A stretch of 51,133 bases of DNA from GCA-002282575 sp964646525 (GTDB taxonomy: Bacteria > Pseudomonadota > Gammaproteobacteria > Thiomicrospirales > Thiomicrospiraceae): positions 1 through 51,133 of the forward strand of contig CAZYER010000007.1 of NCBI GenBank assembly GCA_964646525.1, written 5' to 3'. The translations under genes were made by a program, and so were the position numbers. Shown here one piece after another: positions 42,459 through 50,519 of this stretch (position 1 is its first letter; every line of letters starts with the position of its first letter). The notes under the pieces are model-generated. The model saw only the letters and a program-made list of their open reading frames with translations. It was not told the origin of the DNA and made no database searches.

Positions 42459-43284
42459 TCAACTCAAAGTGAGCTGGATAGCCTTAACAGCAAGCGCTGA
42501 TGTTCAGCAAAACTTAGCGCAAGTTTCTCAATGGTTGCCAGAAATTGAGGCAAATCAGCCAGATATGTTAGTGTTACCCGAGGGCTTTGCTTGGCTGTCT
42601 TCAAATTTGATGGCGCAACAGGCGCATATTGAAGTATTGGGGGACTCGCAAGCTCCTTTACAGTCTGCTTGTGCTCGCTGGGCGCGGCAGTTAAATGCTT
42701 ATGTGGTAGCAGGTAGTTTGCCGTTAACCATAGGGGATCATGTTTATGCAACACTCTGTATATTTGATCCTAATGGAGTACTAGTTACTTACTACCGTAA
42801 GATGCATTTGTTTTCGGTGGTTACGCCAACAGGGGTGACTTACCGAGAGGACAAGCTGTTTCATGAAGGTCCTGTTCCTGTTATCTGGCATAGTCCCTGG
42901 GGAGCGATTGGTTTAGCGATTTGTTACGATCTGCGCTTTCCCTCTATGTTTCGCTATTACGCCCAAGCTGGCGCGAGATTAGTATTGTTGCCGTCGGCGT
43001 TTACTGCCGAAACGGGTGAGGCACATTGGCACGTCTTGGTTAGGGCTAGAGCTATTGAAACTCAGTCCTTTATGTTGGCGGTGAACCAAGTTGGACAGCA
43101 TGATGAACGCTTGCAAACCTATGGTCATTCGTTATTGGTTGACCCTTGGGGGCAGCTATTGCAGGATTCTCTAAAAGCGACGGGTGTTTTTAGTGCTGAA
43201 ATTGACCTTAACCGAGTCGATCAGTTGCGTTATCAGTTTCCTGTGCTGCAAACGCGATCTAACGGAGTTGATTCAGTTTTGTGA
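42439..43284 (+). CDS. Carbon-nitrogen hydrolase (nitrilase superfamily, Nit-like)
   Basis: Cytoplasmic hydrolase with the Glu-Lys-Cys triad visible in LVLPEGFAW, YYRKMHLF and GLAICYDLRFP. The pattern and the length of 281 residues fit the Nit1/NitFhit branch, whose members hydrolyse deaminated glutathione as metabolite repair; omega-amidase is the main alternative. The ATG at 42439 lies inside yhdP in another frame and gives a 20-base overlap; GGAGC lies upstream. In Betaproteobacteria a nitrilase gene commonly follows yhdP. It is the last gene before the thrS leader. Confidence 0.88.
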   Translation: MKLAHLNQLKVSWIALTASADVQQNLAQVSQWLPEIEANQPDMLVLPEGFAWLSSNLMAQQAHIEVLGDSQAPLQSACARWARQLNAYVVAGSLPLTIGDHVYATLCIFDPNGVLVTYYRKMHLFSVVTPTGVTYREDKLFHEGPVPVIWHSPWGAIGLAICYDLRFPSMFRYYAQAGARLVLLPSAFTAETGEAHWHVLVRARAIETQSFMLAVNQVGQHDERLQTYGHSLLVDPWGQLLQDSLKATGVFSAEIDLNRVDQLRYQFPVLQTRSNGVDSVL

Positions 43285-43294
43285 TGATTGATAG

Positions 43295-43323
43295 TTCACT
43301 AAAATAGGGTCAACTGCTACAAT
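43295..43323 (+). promoter_or_regulatory. Possible promoter of the thrS operon
   Basis: TTCACT (43295-43300) and TACAAT (43318-43323) have 17-base spacing and match the -35 and -10 consensus at four and five of six positions. A small palindrome CTGCTA-CAA-TAGCAG (43314-43328) overlaps the -10 and could be an operator. It would give an mRNA leader of about 190 bases. Confidence 0.4.
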
Positions 43324-43329
43324 AGCAGA

Positions 43330-43521
43330 CCATTGTACGAATGGGTGCTTCTAAAAATCTAGCTTTGTAGATTTTTAGACCTCCCAGTTTAATTTTTTGG
43401 CTGGTGGAAGGGTTTTAACCAAGTAATTACCTTTTACTAAAACGACACCCTTCCCCCAGAGCCCCCATCCCGTTAGGTTGTTGGAGGTGTTGAGTATTAA
43501 CTTAATTTAGGAAAGAGAATC
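43330..43521 (+). promoter_or_regulatory. Structured 5' leader of thrS
   Basis: No coding frame is convincing here. A perfect 12-base inverted repeat TCTAAAAATCTA / TAGATTTTTAGA (43350-43361 and 43368-43379) has a six-base loop. A second stem pairs GGAAGGGT (43406-43413) with ACCCTTCC (43447-43454). ACCTCC (43379-43384) could alternatively pair with GGAGGT (43483-43488). AGGAAAGAG just before the ATG is the ribosome-binding site. In E. coli ThrRS represses its own mRNA through leader hairpins that mimic tRNA-Thr, so an autoregulatory role is reasonable but unproven here. Confidence 0.5.
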
Positions 43522-45441
43522 ATGCCGGTCATTACTTTGCCCGATGGTAGTCAACGTCATTTTGATGCACCTGTTTCTGTGATGGATGTGGCGACCAGTA
43601 TTGGTGTTGGTTTGGCTAAAGCATGCATTGCAGGTCGTGTGAATGGCGAGTTATGTGATGCCTGTGATGTCATCAGTGACGATGCGAGCTTGTCGATTCT
43701 CACCATCAAAGATGCGGATGGCTTGCACATCATGCGCCACTCTTGTGCGCATTTGTTGGGTCATGCTGCGAAGCAACTCTTTCCAGGTATTCAAATGGCG
43801 ATTGGACCTGTCATTGAAAACGGTTTTTACTACGACGTTGATTATGAACGCTCACTAACACAAGAAGACTTAGCCGCTTTAGAACAGCGTATGCAGCAAT
43901 TAGCTAAAACCAATTACGCTGTGGTTAAAAAAGTGACGCCGCGTGATGAAGTGGTTAAGGTGTTTACTGAGCGTAACGAGCCTTACAAACTTGAGTTGGT
44001 TCGTGATATTCCTGCCACACAAACTGAAATGAATTTGTATCATCACGAAGAATATGTGGATATGTGTCGTGGTCCGCATGTGCCAAACATGAGCTTCACC
44101 AAAGCTTTCAAACTCACCAAAGTGGCAGGCGCTTATTGGCGTGGTGATAGTAACAATAAAATGTTACAACGCATCTATGGTGTGGCTTTCGCGACTGAAA
44201 AAGAGCTTAAAGATTATTTAGTGATGATGGAAGAAGCGGAAAAACGCGACCATCGTAAACTGGGTAAACAGTTAGACCTGTTCCATTTTCATGAAGAAGC
44301 GCCGGGTGCGGTGTTTTGGCATCCAAAAGGCTGGACGGTGTTTCAACAACTCATCAGCTACATGCGTCAACGTCAAGCGGAAACGGGGTACATCGAAGTC
44401 AACACACCCGATGTGATGGATCGCAGCTTGTGGGAGGTGTCGGGTCATTGGTTTAACTACCGTGACAATATGTTCACCACGACGACCGAAGATGGTCGCG
44501 TTTATGCCCTAAAACCGATGAATTGTCCTGGCGCTATGTTAATGTACGCGCAAGGTCAAAAAAGTTACCGTGACTTGCCGATTCGTATGGGCGAGTTTGG
44601 TAAGGTTCACCGCTATGAACCCTCTGGTGCTTTGCACGGTTTAATGCGTGTGCGTCATTTCACGCAAGACGATGCGCATATTTTCTGTACGCCAGAGCAA
44701 ATGGCGCAAGAATGCCAAGACGTAGTTGCTTTGGTGTTGGATATTTACAAAGAATTTGGCTTTAATAATGTCCATATTAAATTGTCAACGCGCCCAGAAA
44801 ACCGCATTGGCAGTGATGAAACTTGGGATGTTTTAGAAGCGGCCCTAGCGGATTCATTGAATGCAATGAGCTTGCCTTACACGCTGTTTCCAGGTGAGGG
44901 CGCGTTTTATGGTCCGAAACTTGAATTCGTACTGCGTGATGCCATTGGTCGTGATTGGCAATGTGGTACGCTACAAGTGGATATGAGCTTACCTGATCGT
45001 TTTGATTTGAATTACATTTCAGATGACGGCACGAAAAAACGTCCTGTCATGTTGCATCGTGCGTTATTCGGTTCGTTAGAACGCTTCTGTGGTATTTTGA
45101 TTGAACATTACGAAGGAAAATTCCCGCTTTGGTTAGCGCCAGTTCAGTTAAGTGTGCTGCCAGTTTCGGAAGTTTTTGATGAATATGCGAAAAAAGTGGT
45201 TGCAGAATTAAGAAAATCGGGTTATCGTGTTGAATTAGACTTGAGAAATGAAAAGCTTGGGTATAAAATTCGTGAACACTCGATGCAGCGTATTCCCTAC
45301 ACTTTAGTGGTGGGCGAGCAAGAACAAAGCTCGGCTAGTGTTAACGTTCGTGTGCGTGGTGGCGAAACCTTGGGTAATATGAGCATGGCTCAACTCATGG
45401 AGCGCTTGGCGCATGAAGTTGCCACTAAAGGAAATGCGTAA
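43522..45441 (+). CDS. thrS: Threonine--tRNA ligase
   Basis: Charges tRNA-Thr and edits mischarged serine. Domains in order are TGS (1-62), editing/SAD (about 65-225, with HSCAHLLGHA), class II catalytic core (about 240-535) and anticodon-binding (about 540-639). The zinc ligands by alignment are Cys335 (MNCPGAM), His386 (DDAHIFC) and His512 (MLHRALFGSLERF). The product has 639 residues, as usual. Preceded by a long structured leader and followed 30 bases later by infC. thrS-infC-rpmI-rplT is the classical order. Confidence 0.97.
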   Translation: MPVITLPDGSQRHFDAPVSVMDVATSIGVGLAKACIAGRVNGELCDACDVISDDASLSILTIKDADGLHIMRHSCAHLLGHAAKQLFPGIQMAIGPVIENGFYYDVDYERSLTQEDLAALEQRMQQLAKTNYAVVKKVTPRDEVVKVFTERNEPYKLELVRDIPATQTEMNLYHHEEYVDMCRGPHVPNMSFTKAFKLTKVAGAYWRGDSNNKMLQRIYGVAFATEKELKDYLVMMEEAEKRDHRKLGKQLDLFHFHEEAPGAVFWHPKGWTVFQQLISYMRQRQAETGYIEVNTPDVMDRSLWEVSGHWFNYRDNMFTTTTEDGRVYALKPMNCPGAMLMYAQGQKSYRDLPIRMGEFGKVHRYEPSGALHGLMRVRHFTQDDAHIFCTPEQMAQECQDVVALVLDIYKEFGFNNVHIKLSTRPENRIGSDETWDVLEAALADSLNAMSLPYTLFPGEGAFYGPKLEFVLRDAIGRDWQCGTLQVDMSLPDRFDLNYISDDGTKKRPVMLHRALFGSLERFCGILIEHYEGKFPLWLAPVQLSVLPVSEVFDEYAKKVVAELRKSGYRVELDLRNEKLGYKIREHSMQRIPYTLVVGEQEQSSASVNVRVRGGETLGNMSMAQLMERLAHEVATKGNA

Positions 45442-45471
45442 ATTATTTGAACTTATTTAGGAGTAAGTGTT

Positions 45472-46026
45472 ATCAGCAAACGACCTATCGTGCGCAGTAC
45501 CGCACCAGAAGAAAGCAACCGTAAGGAGCGTATTAATGGTGAGATTCGAGCGCAATCTGTACGACTGATTGGTCCAGAAGGTGAGCAGATCGGTATTGTT
45601 AAACTGGCAGAAGCGTTGCGTATTGCTGAGGATGCCGAATTAGACTTGGTGGAAATTGCTGCGCAAGCAGATACACCTGTCTGTAAAGTTATGGACTATG
45701 GTAAGTATCAGTTTCAACTTCAGAAGAAAAATGCTGAAGCTAAAAAGAAACAGAAACAAATCCAAGTCAAAGAGTTAAAGTTCCGCCCTGGAACCGAGGA
45801 AGGCGATTATCAGGTAAAGCTTCGCAACCTGAAACGCTTTTTGGAAGAGGGAGACCGTGTGAAGGTGATTGTGTGGTTCCGTGGACGCGAAATCACGCAT
45901 AAGGAACTGGGTTTGAAGGTGCTAGAGCGCATTCAGGCCGATGTTGAAGGAATTGGTACGATTGATCAGTTGCCTAAGCTGGAAGGTCGCCAACTGATGA
46001 TGATGGTCATTCCTTCAAAAAGCTAA
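45472..46026 (+). CDS. infC: Translation initiation factor IF-3 (ATC start codon)
   Basis: IF3 binds the 30S subunit, prevents premature 50S joining and enforces start-codon fidelity. The product contains the N-domain (RINGEIRAQSVRLIG, GEQIGIVKLAEAL, LDLVEIAAQADTPVCKVMDYGKY) and, after a lysine-rich linker, the C-domain (KELKFRPGTEEGDYQVKLRNL, GDRVKVIVWFRGREI). No ATG is available near the family start. The codon ATC at 45472 lies eight bases after AGGAG and yields 184 residues; a GTG at 45490 has no ribosome-binding site. A non-AUG start fits the known autoregulation of infC, where IF3 rejects its own start codon. Confidence 0.93.
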   Translation: MSKRPIVRSTAPEESNRKERINGEIRAQSVRLIGPEGEQIGIVKLAEALRIAEDAELDLVEIAAQADTPVCKVMDYGKYQFQLQKKNAEAKKKQKQIQVKELKFRPGTEEGDYQVKLRNLKRFLEEGDRVKVIVWFRGREITHKELGLKVLERIQADVEGIGTIDQLPKLEGRQLMMMVIPSKS

Positions 46027-46041
46027 ACGAGACGCGTGAGG

Positions 46042-46087
46042 ATAGGAGTTAGTTCCTATTACTTGCAGAGCCATTCCTCGGTGCTCT
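46042..46087 (+). promoter_or_regulatory. Hairpins in the infC-rpmI gap, possible L20 operator
   Basis: In the 99-base gap before rpmI, ATAGGA (46042-46047) pairs with TCCTAT (46054-46059), and AGAGC (46067-46071) pairs with GCTCT (46083-46087). The loop of the second stem has TCCTC, which could pair back with GAGGA at 46039-46043 as a pseudoknot. In E. coli and Bacillus ribosomal protein L20 represses its operon through a leader structure. The same function here is inferred from position. Confidence 0.35.
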
Positions 46088-46125
46088 AGTCTTATATTTC
46101 CATCAATGCGTAGCTGAGTAATGTT

Positions 46126-46323
46126 ATGTCTAAAATGAAAACCAAGAGTAGCGCTAAGAAGCGCTTCCAAAAAACTGGCTCTGGCCGTTTTAAGTGCAAG
46201 CAGGCTTTCCTGCGTCACATCCTGACTAAGAAAACGAGTAAGCGTAAGCGTCAATTACGCGCACCTGGCATGGTTCATGAGAACGACGTTAAATCTGTTG
46301 TTCAAATGATGCCTTACGCGTAA
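46126..46323 (+). CDS. rpmI: 50S ribosomal protein L35
   Basis: Small basic protein of the large subunit. The 65-residue sequence begins MSKMKTKSSAKKRFQKTGSG and has RHILTKKTSKRKRQLR, the L35 signature. No strong Shine-Dalgarno precedes the ATG, in line with control by leader structure. rplT follows after 21 bases, as in nearly all bacteria. Confidence 0.96.
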   Translation: MSKMKTKSSAKKRFQKTGSGRFKCKQAFLRHILTKKTSKRKRQLRAPGMVHENDVKSVVQMMPYA

Positions 46324-46344
46324 CGATTAGAAGGAGTGAAATAA

Positions 46345-46704
46345 ATGGCACGAGTTAAACGTGGTGTAGTCGCCAGAGCGCGTCACAAGAAAGTTATCGA
46401 TGCAGCCAAGGGTTACCGTGGTCGTCGTAAAAATGTCTATCGCGTAGCGGTACAAGCGGTTATTAAAGCGGGTCAATACGCTTACCGTGACCGTCGTCAG
46501 AAAAAACGTCAATTTCGTGCGTTGTGGATTGCGCGTATTAACGCAGCAGTTCGTAGCCTTGATATGACTTACAGCAAATTCATTAATGGCTTGAAAAAAG
46601 CGAATATTGAAATTGACCGTAAAGTATTGGCGGATATGGCTGTACATGATATGGCAGCTTTCTCTGCGATTGCACGTCAAGCACAAGCAGCGTTAGCGGC
46701 TTAA
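46345..46704 (+). CDS. rplT: 50S ribosomal protein L20
   Basis: Assembly-initiating 23S rRNA-binding protein. The 119-residue, strongly basic product shows MARVKRGVVARARHKKVI, AKGYRGRRKNVYR, AYRDRRQKKRQFRALWIARINAA and the globular C-terminal part. GAAGGAG lies upstream of the ATG. L20 usually also represses its own operon by binding leader RNA. A strong terminator follows within 50 bases. Confidence 0.97.
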   Translation: MARVKRGVVARARHKKVIDAAKGYRGRRKNVYRVAVQAVIKAGQYAYRDRRQKKRQFRALWIARINAAVRSLDMTYSKFINGLKKANIEIDRKVLADMAVHDMAAFSAIARQAQAALAA

Positions 46705-46724
46705 TTGATTGTGATCATCGTCTG

Positions 46725-46751
46725 AAACAGGGGTCTTTGACCCCTGTTTTT
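46725..46751 (+). terminator. Intrinsic terminator after rplT
   Basis: AAACAGGGGTC (46725-46735) pairs perfectly with GACCCCTGTTT (46739-46749) around a TTT loop and continues into T residues. It ends the thrS-infC-rpmI-rplT unit, though readthrough into pheS is possible. Confidence 0.9.
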
Positions 46752-46772
46752 ATTCGTCATCAGCAGTATTGA

Positions 46773-46800
46773 TTCATTAGTCGCTCACCATCGGTATAAA
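46773..46800 (+). promoter_or_regulatory. Weak candidate promoter for pheST-ihfA
   Basis: TTCATT (46773-46778) and TATAAA (46795-46800) are spaced by 16 bases, between the rplT terminator and the pheS ATG. Only the -10 is good. A pheM-like leader peptide rich in Phe, as in E. coli, is not visible. Confidence 0.3.
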
Positions 46801-46838
46801 TGGTTAATGAATGGGTATTAGTCATAGGGAGTCCACCA

Positions 46839-47831
46839 ATGGACATGGATAGTCTTTTACAGAATGCGTTAACACAAATTCGTGAAGCGTCGGATTTAGA
46901 GGCGTTGGAAACGGTTCGCGTGTATTTTTTCGGCAAAAAAGGCGCTTTAACCGAGCTGAGTAAACAGCTTGGGCAAGCTAGTGCAGAAGAAAAGCCGATT
47001 TTAGGGGCTAAAGTCAGTGGGTTGCGTCAAGCGATTAATGAAGCATTTGATGCGAAAAAGAAATCAATTTCCGATGCTTTGTTGGCCACCAAGTTGGCTA
47101 GTGAGTCTTTAGATGTTAGCCTGCCTGGTCGCAATGTCGATATGGGCAGTTTACATCCGGTCACCCAAACCATTGCGCGCATTAATGACTGGTTCGCACA
47201 ATTGGGCTTTTCGGTTGAGCAGGGGCCAGAGATCGAAGACGATGTACATAACTTTGAAGCCTTAAATATTCCCGAAACCCATCCAGCACGCGCTATGCAC
47301 GACACCTTCTATTTTGACAGCGGTCTACTGCTCAGAACGCATACTTCGCCTGTGCAAATTCGTACCATGGAGCGCCAACAGCCACCCTTACGCATTATTG
47401 CGCCAGGTCGCGTTTATCGTTGTGACTCGGATCAAACTCATACCCCGATGTTTCATCAAATTGAAGGACTGGTGGTGGATAAAACCGCCAACTTTGCGCA
47501 ATTAAAAGCCTTGCTGGAGTCCTTTTTGGTTTACTTCTTTGATGATCCTGAGCTTAAAGTGCGTTTCCGTCCTTCGTATTTCCCGTTTACCGAGCCTTCG
47601 GCAGAAGTGGATATTGCCACCAATTTGTTAGGTGGTCGTTGGGTCGAGGTGCTGGGTTGTGGTGTGGTGCATCCGAATGTATTAAGCCATGCTGGCATTG
47701 ATCCCGAAGAATACACAGGCTTTGCTTTTGGGTTAGGTGTGGAACGCTTGGCAATGTTGCGTTTTGGCATTCCCGATTTGCGTATGCTCTTTGATAATGA
47801 TGTGCGCTTCTTGCGTCAATTTCAGGCATAA
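46839..47831 (+). CDS. pheS: Phenylalanine--tRNA ligase alpha subunit
   Basis: Catalytic subunit of the alpha2-beta2 class II PheRS. An N-terminal coiled-coil (about residues 1-85) that contacts tRNA precedes the catalytic domain. Motifs are FEALNIPETHPARAMHDTFYF, TSPVQIRTM, RVYRCDSDQTHTPMFHQIEGL and GLGVERLAMLRFGIPDLR. The ATG at 46839 (330 residues) has AGGGAG seven bases upstream and matches the family start; an in-frame ATG at 46800 would add 13 residues without a ribosome-binding site. pheT starts nine bases downstream. Confidence 0.96.
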   Translation: MDMDSLLQNALTQIREASDLEALETVRVYFFGKKGALTELSKQLGQASAEEKPILGAKVSGLRQAINEAFDAKKKSISDALLATKLASESLDVSLPGRNVDMGSLHPVTQTIARINDWFAQLGFSVEQGPEIEDDVHNFEALNIPETHPARAMHDTFYFDSGLLLRTHTSPVQIRTMERQQPPLRIIAPGRVYRCDSDQTHTPMFHQIEGLVVDKTANFAQLKALLESFLVYFFDDPELKVRFRPSYFPFTEPSAEVDIATNLLGGRWVEVLGCGVVHPNVLSHAGIDPEEYTGFAFGLGVERLAMLRFGIPDLRMLFDNDVRFLRQFQA

Positions 47832-47840
47832 GGAGGCGAT

Positions 47841-50210
47841 ATGAAATTTTCTTATCAGTGGTTAACCAGTCTGGTTGCAACGGGTTGGAGTTTGAAGCAA
47901 ACCTGTGCTAAGTTGAACGATTTAGGCTTAGAAGTTGAAGAAACCACACCGGTTTCGGGTGACTTTAGTGGCGTTGTGGTTGGTAAGGTGCTTACGGTCG
48001 AACCTCATCCGAATGCTGATAAATTACGTGTCACGACGGTGGATGTCGGTCGTGCTGAGCCAGTTCAGATTGTCTGTGGGGCGCCTAATGTACGTGTCGG
48101 TATGATTGCGCCAACTGCTTTAGTGGGAGCAGTATTGCCTGGTATCACCATTAAAGATGCGGAGTTGCGTGGTGTTGCTTCCTCTGGTATGTTGTGTTCA
48201 GCGGGCGAGTTAGGTATTGAGGGTCAGGAAAGTGGTTTGTGGGACTTGCCAGAAGAATGTGTGGTGGGTGCTGACTTACGTGATGCACTTAATCTGAATG
48301 ATGCCAGTATTGAAATTTCCTTAACACCCAATCGTGCGGATGCGTTGAGTATGTTGGGTGTAGCGCGTGATGTGGCGGCATTAAGTGGCGTTTCGGTTCA
48401 AGCACCTAGCGAAACAGAACCTAAGGTAGTGCTTTCTACGTCGGTTGACGTTAAGGTAGATGCGGCTAGGGCTTGCCCAAGCTATTTAGCTTGTCGTGTT
48501 GATTTACCCGAAAACGCGCAGACACCACTCTGGATGAAAGAGCGTTTGCGTCGTTCAGGCTTGCGTAGCCTAGGTTTAGTCGTCGATGTCACGAATTATG
48601 TGATGCTGGAGCTAGGACAACCGATGCATGCCTTTGATGCTGACAAAATTCAAGGCGCAATTCAGGTTAGAAATGCCTGGGCGACTGAGTCTTTGATCCT
48701 GCTAGATGGCAAACCTGTCAGCTTAGCAGAGGACATGTTGGTTATCGCGGATGATACAGGTGCGATTGCTTTAGCGGGTATCATGGGTGGACAGTCGACG
48801 GCCGTGACGGATGCAACTCGCCGTGTTGTATTAGAGTGTGCACATTTTACACCAGCCGCTGTAGTGGGTAGAGCGCGTCGCTTAGGTTTGCACACCGATG
48901 CTTCGCACCGTTTTGAGCGCGGTGTTGATCCCTTATTGCCTGAGTTTGCGATGAAGCGCGCACTCAATCTATTGGCTGAAGTGGGCGCTCAGTGCGGAGC
49001 AGTGGTTAGTGTTGGTGCGGCATTCATTGCTGAGAATCGTTTGAGCCTGCGTCGCGAACGCATTGAGCGTTTATTGGGTATGACGGTTGCCGATGAGCAA
49101 GTGGTTCAGCTTCTGTCTGGTTTAGGCATGAAAGTGACGGCCAATGTAACGGGGTGGGATGTGGTTGCGCCAAGCTGGCGTTTCGATATGTCGATTGAGG
49201 CGGATTTGGTCGAAGAGCTGGCGCGCATGATTGGGCTAGACAATTTGCCCAAGTTGCCCTTACCCGCGACTAGCGTTATGCCATCGGGCCGTAATCAACA
49301 AGAGATGCGATTAAAACAACTCTTGGTCGGTCGTGGTTATCAAGAAGCCATTACCTACAGTTTTGTTGATGGCAAAGAACAACGACTGGTAGAACCGGAT
49401 CAGGTGGGTATTGATCTTGCCAATCCAATTGCGGAAACATTAGGGCAAATGCGTGTCAGTTTATGGACAGGTTTACTATCAGCAGCGCGATATAACCTAA
49501 ACCGCCAAGCAAAACGAGTACGTTTCTTTGAAACTGGCTTGCGTTTTCTGGCGCAGCAAGATGACAATGGACTGCCAGTGCAAATTCCAACCCTGGCGGG
49601 TATTGCTTGCGGTAGTGCTGCTGTCATGCAGTGGGGTCAGGCGACACGTCAGGTTGATTTTTATGATGTGAAAGGCGATGTTGAGGCGTTGTTAGCCAGT
49701 GCTGGTCTGTTGGGTCAAGTGAGCTTTAGCGCCTCTGAGCATCCCGCCTTGCATCCTGGTCAAACCGCCAGTATTCAGCTAAATGGGCAAGCGATTGGTT
49801 TGATTGGTAGCCTGCATCCCAGTTTGGCGAAACAAATGGATATCGACATTCCAGCAGTGCTGTTTAGCATTGATTTAGCTTATTTGACCGCTATCCCTGC
49901 TAAATCGACTTTCCAAGGACTGTCTAAATTCCCCTTGGTGCGTCGCGATATTGCCGTGGTGGTTGATGCGCCTGTCACTTTTGCGCAAGTGTCATCAGTC
50001 ATTGCATCGGTTAAGCGCGATTGGTTCCAAACAGCCGAACTGTTTGATGTTTACTCGGGTAAGGGATTAGGTGAAGGTCAGCGTAGTTTGGCTATTGCTT
50101 TGTGGTTTCAAGATTTAGAACGTACATTGACTGACGCTGAAATTGAAGCCTGTATGAATGAAATTATTGAACAGCTGAGCCTGCAATTGAATGCTCAGCT
50201 ACGTGCTTAA
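47841..50210 (+). CDS. pheT: Phenylalanine--tRNA ligase beta subunit
   Basis: Structural and editing subunit of PheRS. Domains in order are the EMAP-like tRNA-binding domain (about 39-150, PHPNADKLRVTTVDVG), B3/4 editing domain (about 210-385, with the GGQSTAV and ECAHFTPAAV segments), B5 (about 400-470), a core-like region (about 480-690) and the C-terminal ferredoxin-fold anticodon-binding domain (about 695-788, KFPLVRRDIAVVVD). The length of 789 residues is normal. A strong AAGGAGG precedes the ATG. ihfA follows after 12 bases, the conserved arrangement in proteobacteria. Confidence 0.97.
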   Translation: MKFSYQWLTSLVATGWSLKQTCAKLNDLGLEVEETTPVSGDFSGVVVGKVLTVEPHPNADKLRVTTVDVGRAEPVQIVCGAPNVRVGMIAPTALVGAVLPGITIKDAELRGVASSGMLCSAGELGIEGQESGLWDLPEECVVGADLRDALNLNDASIEISLTPNRADALSMLGVARDVAALSGVSVQAPSETEPKVVLSTSVDVKVDAARACPSYLACRVDLPENAQTPLWMKERLRRSGLRSLGLVVDVTNYVMLELGQPMHAFDADKIQGAIQVRNAWATESLILLDGKPVSLAEDMLVIADDTGAIALAGIMGGQSTAVTDATRRVVLECAHFTPAAVVGRARRLGLHTDASHRFERGVDPLLPEFAMKRALNLLAEVGAQCGAVVSVGAAFIAENRLSLRRERIERLLGMTVADEQVVQLLSGLGMKVTANVTGWDVVAPSWRFDMSIEADLVEELARMIGLDNLPKLPLPATSVMPSGRNQQEMRLKQLLVGRGYQEAITYSFVDGKEQRLVEPDQVGIDLANPIAETLGQMRVSLWTGLLSAARYNLNRQAKRVRFFETGLRFLAQQDDNGLPVQIPTLAGIACGSAAVMQWGQATRQVDFYDVKGDVEALLASAGLLGQVSFSASEHPALHPGQTASIQLNGQAIGLIGSLHPSLAKQMDIDIPAVLFSIDLAYLTAIPAKSTFQGLSKFPLVRRDIAVVVDAPVTFAQVSSVIASVKRDWFQTAELFDVYSGKGLGEGQRSLAIALWFQDLERTLTDAEIEACMNEIIEQLSLQLNAQLRA

Positions 50211-50222
50211 AAGGAAATAAAG

Positions 50223-50516
50223 ATGACGATTACAAAAGCAGAATTATCTCAAACTTTGGCAGACACTTTGGGCTTAAATAAGCGCGAGTCTAAAGAAATT
50301 GTTGAAGACTTCTTTGGTCAGATTGGTGAAATTTTACAAACGGGTGAAGATGTTAAACTTTCTGGTTTTGGTAACTTTGAGCTACGCGATAAGTCGCCAC
50401 GCCCAGGGCGTAATCCACGTACAGGTGAAGATGTGCCCATTACCGCGCGTCGTGTCGTTACCTTTAAGCCAGGACAAAAACTACGTGCATTGGTAGATCA
50501 GCACCAGGGAGTCTAA
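50223..50516 (+). CDS. ihfA: Integration host factor subunit alpha
   Basis: Half of the IHF heterodimer, a sequence-specific DNA-bending protein used in recombination, replication and sigma54 promoters. The 97-residue product has the HU/IHF fold. The beta-arm reads RDKSPRPGRNPRTGEDVPITAR, with the Pro that intercalates DNA in GRNPRTG, and the end is VVTFKPGQKLRALVD. Position after pheT and the KLSGFGNFELRDKSPRPGRNP form identify IHF alpha rather than HU or IHF beta. AAGGAAATAAAG is upstream. Confidence 0.95.
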   Translation: MTITKAELSQTLADTLGLNKRESKEIVEDFFGQIGEILQTGEDVKLSGFGNFELRDKSPRPGRNPRTGEDVPITARRVVTFKPGQKLRALVDQHQGV

Positions 50517-50519
50517 CCG

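Noticed and set aside
46801..46815. Possible leader peptide ATG-AAT-GGG-TAT-TAG before pheS as a pheM analogue
   Set aside because: Only four codons, no Phe, and no following attenuator hairpin.
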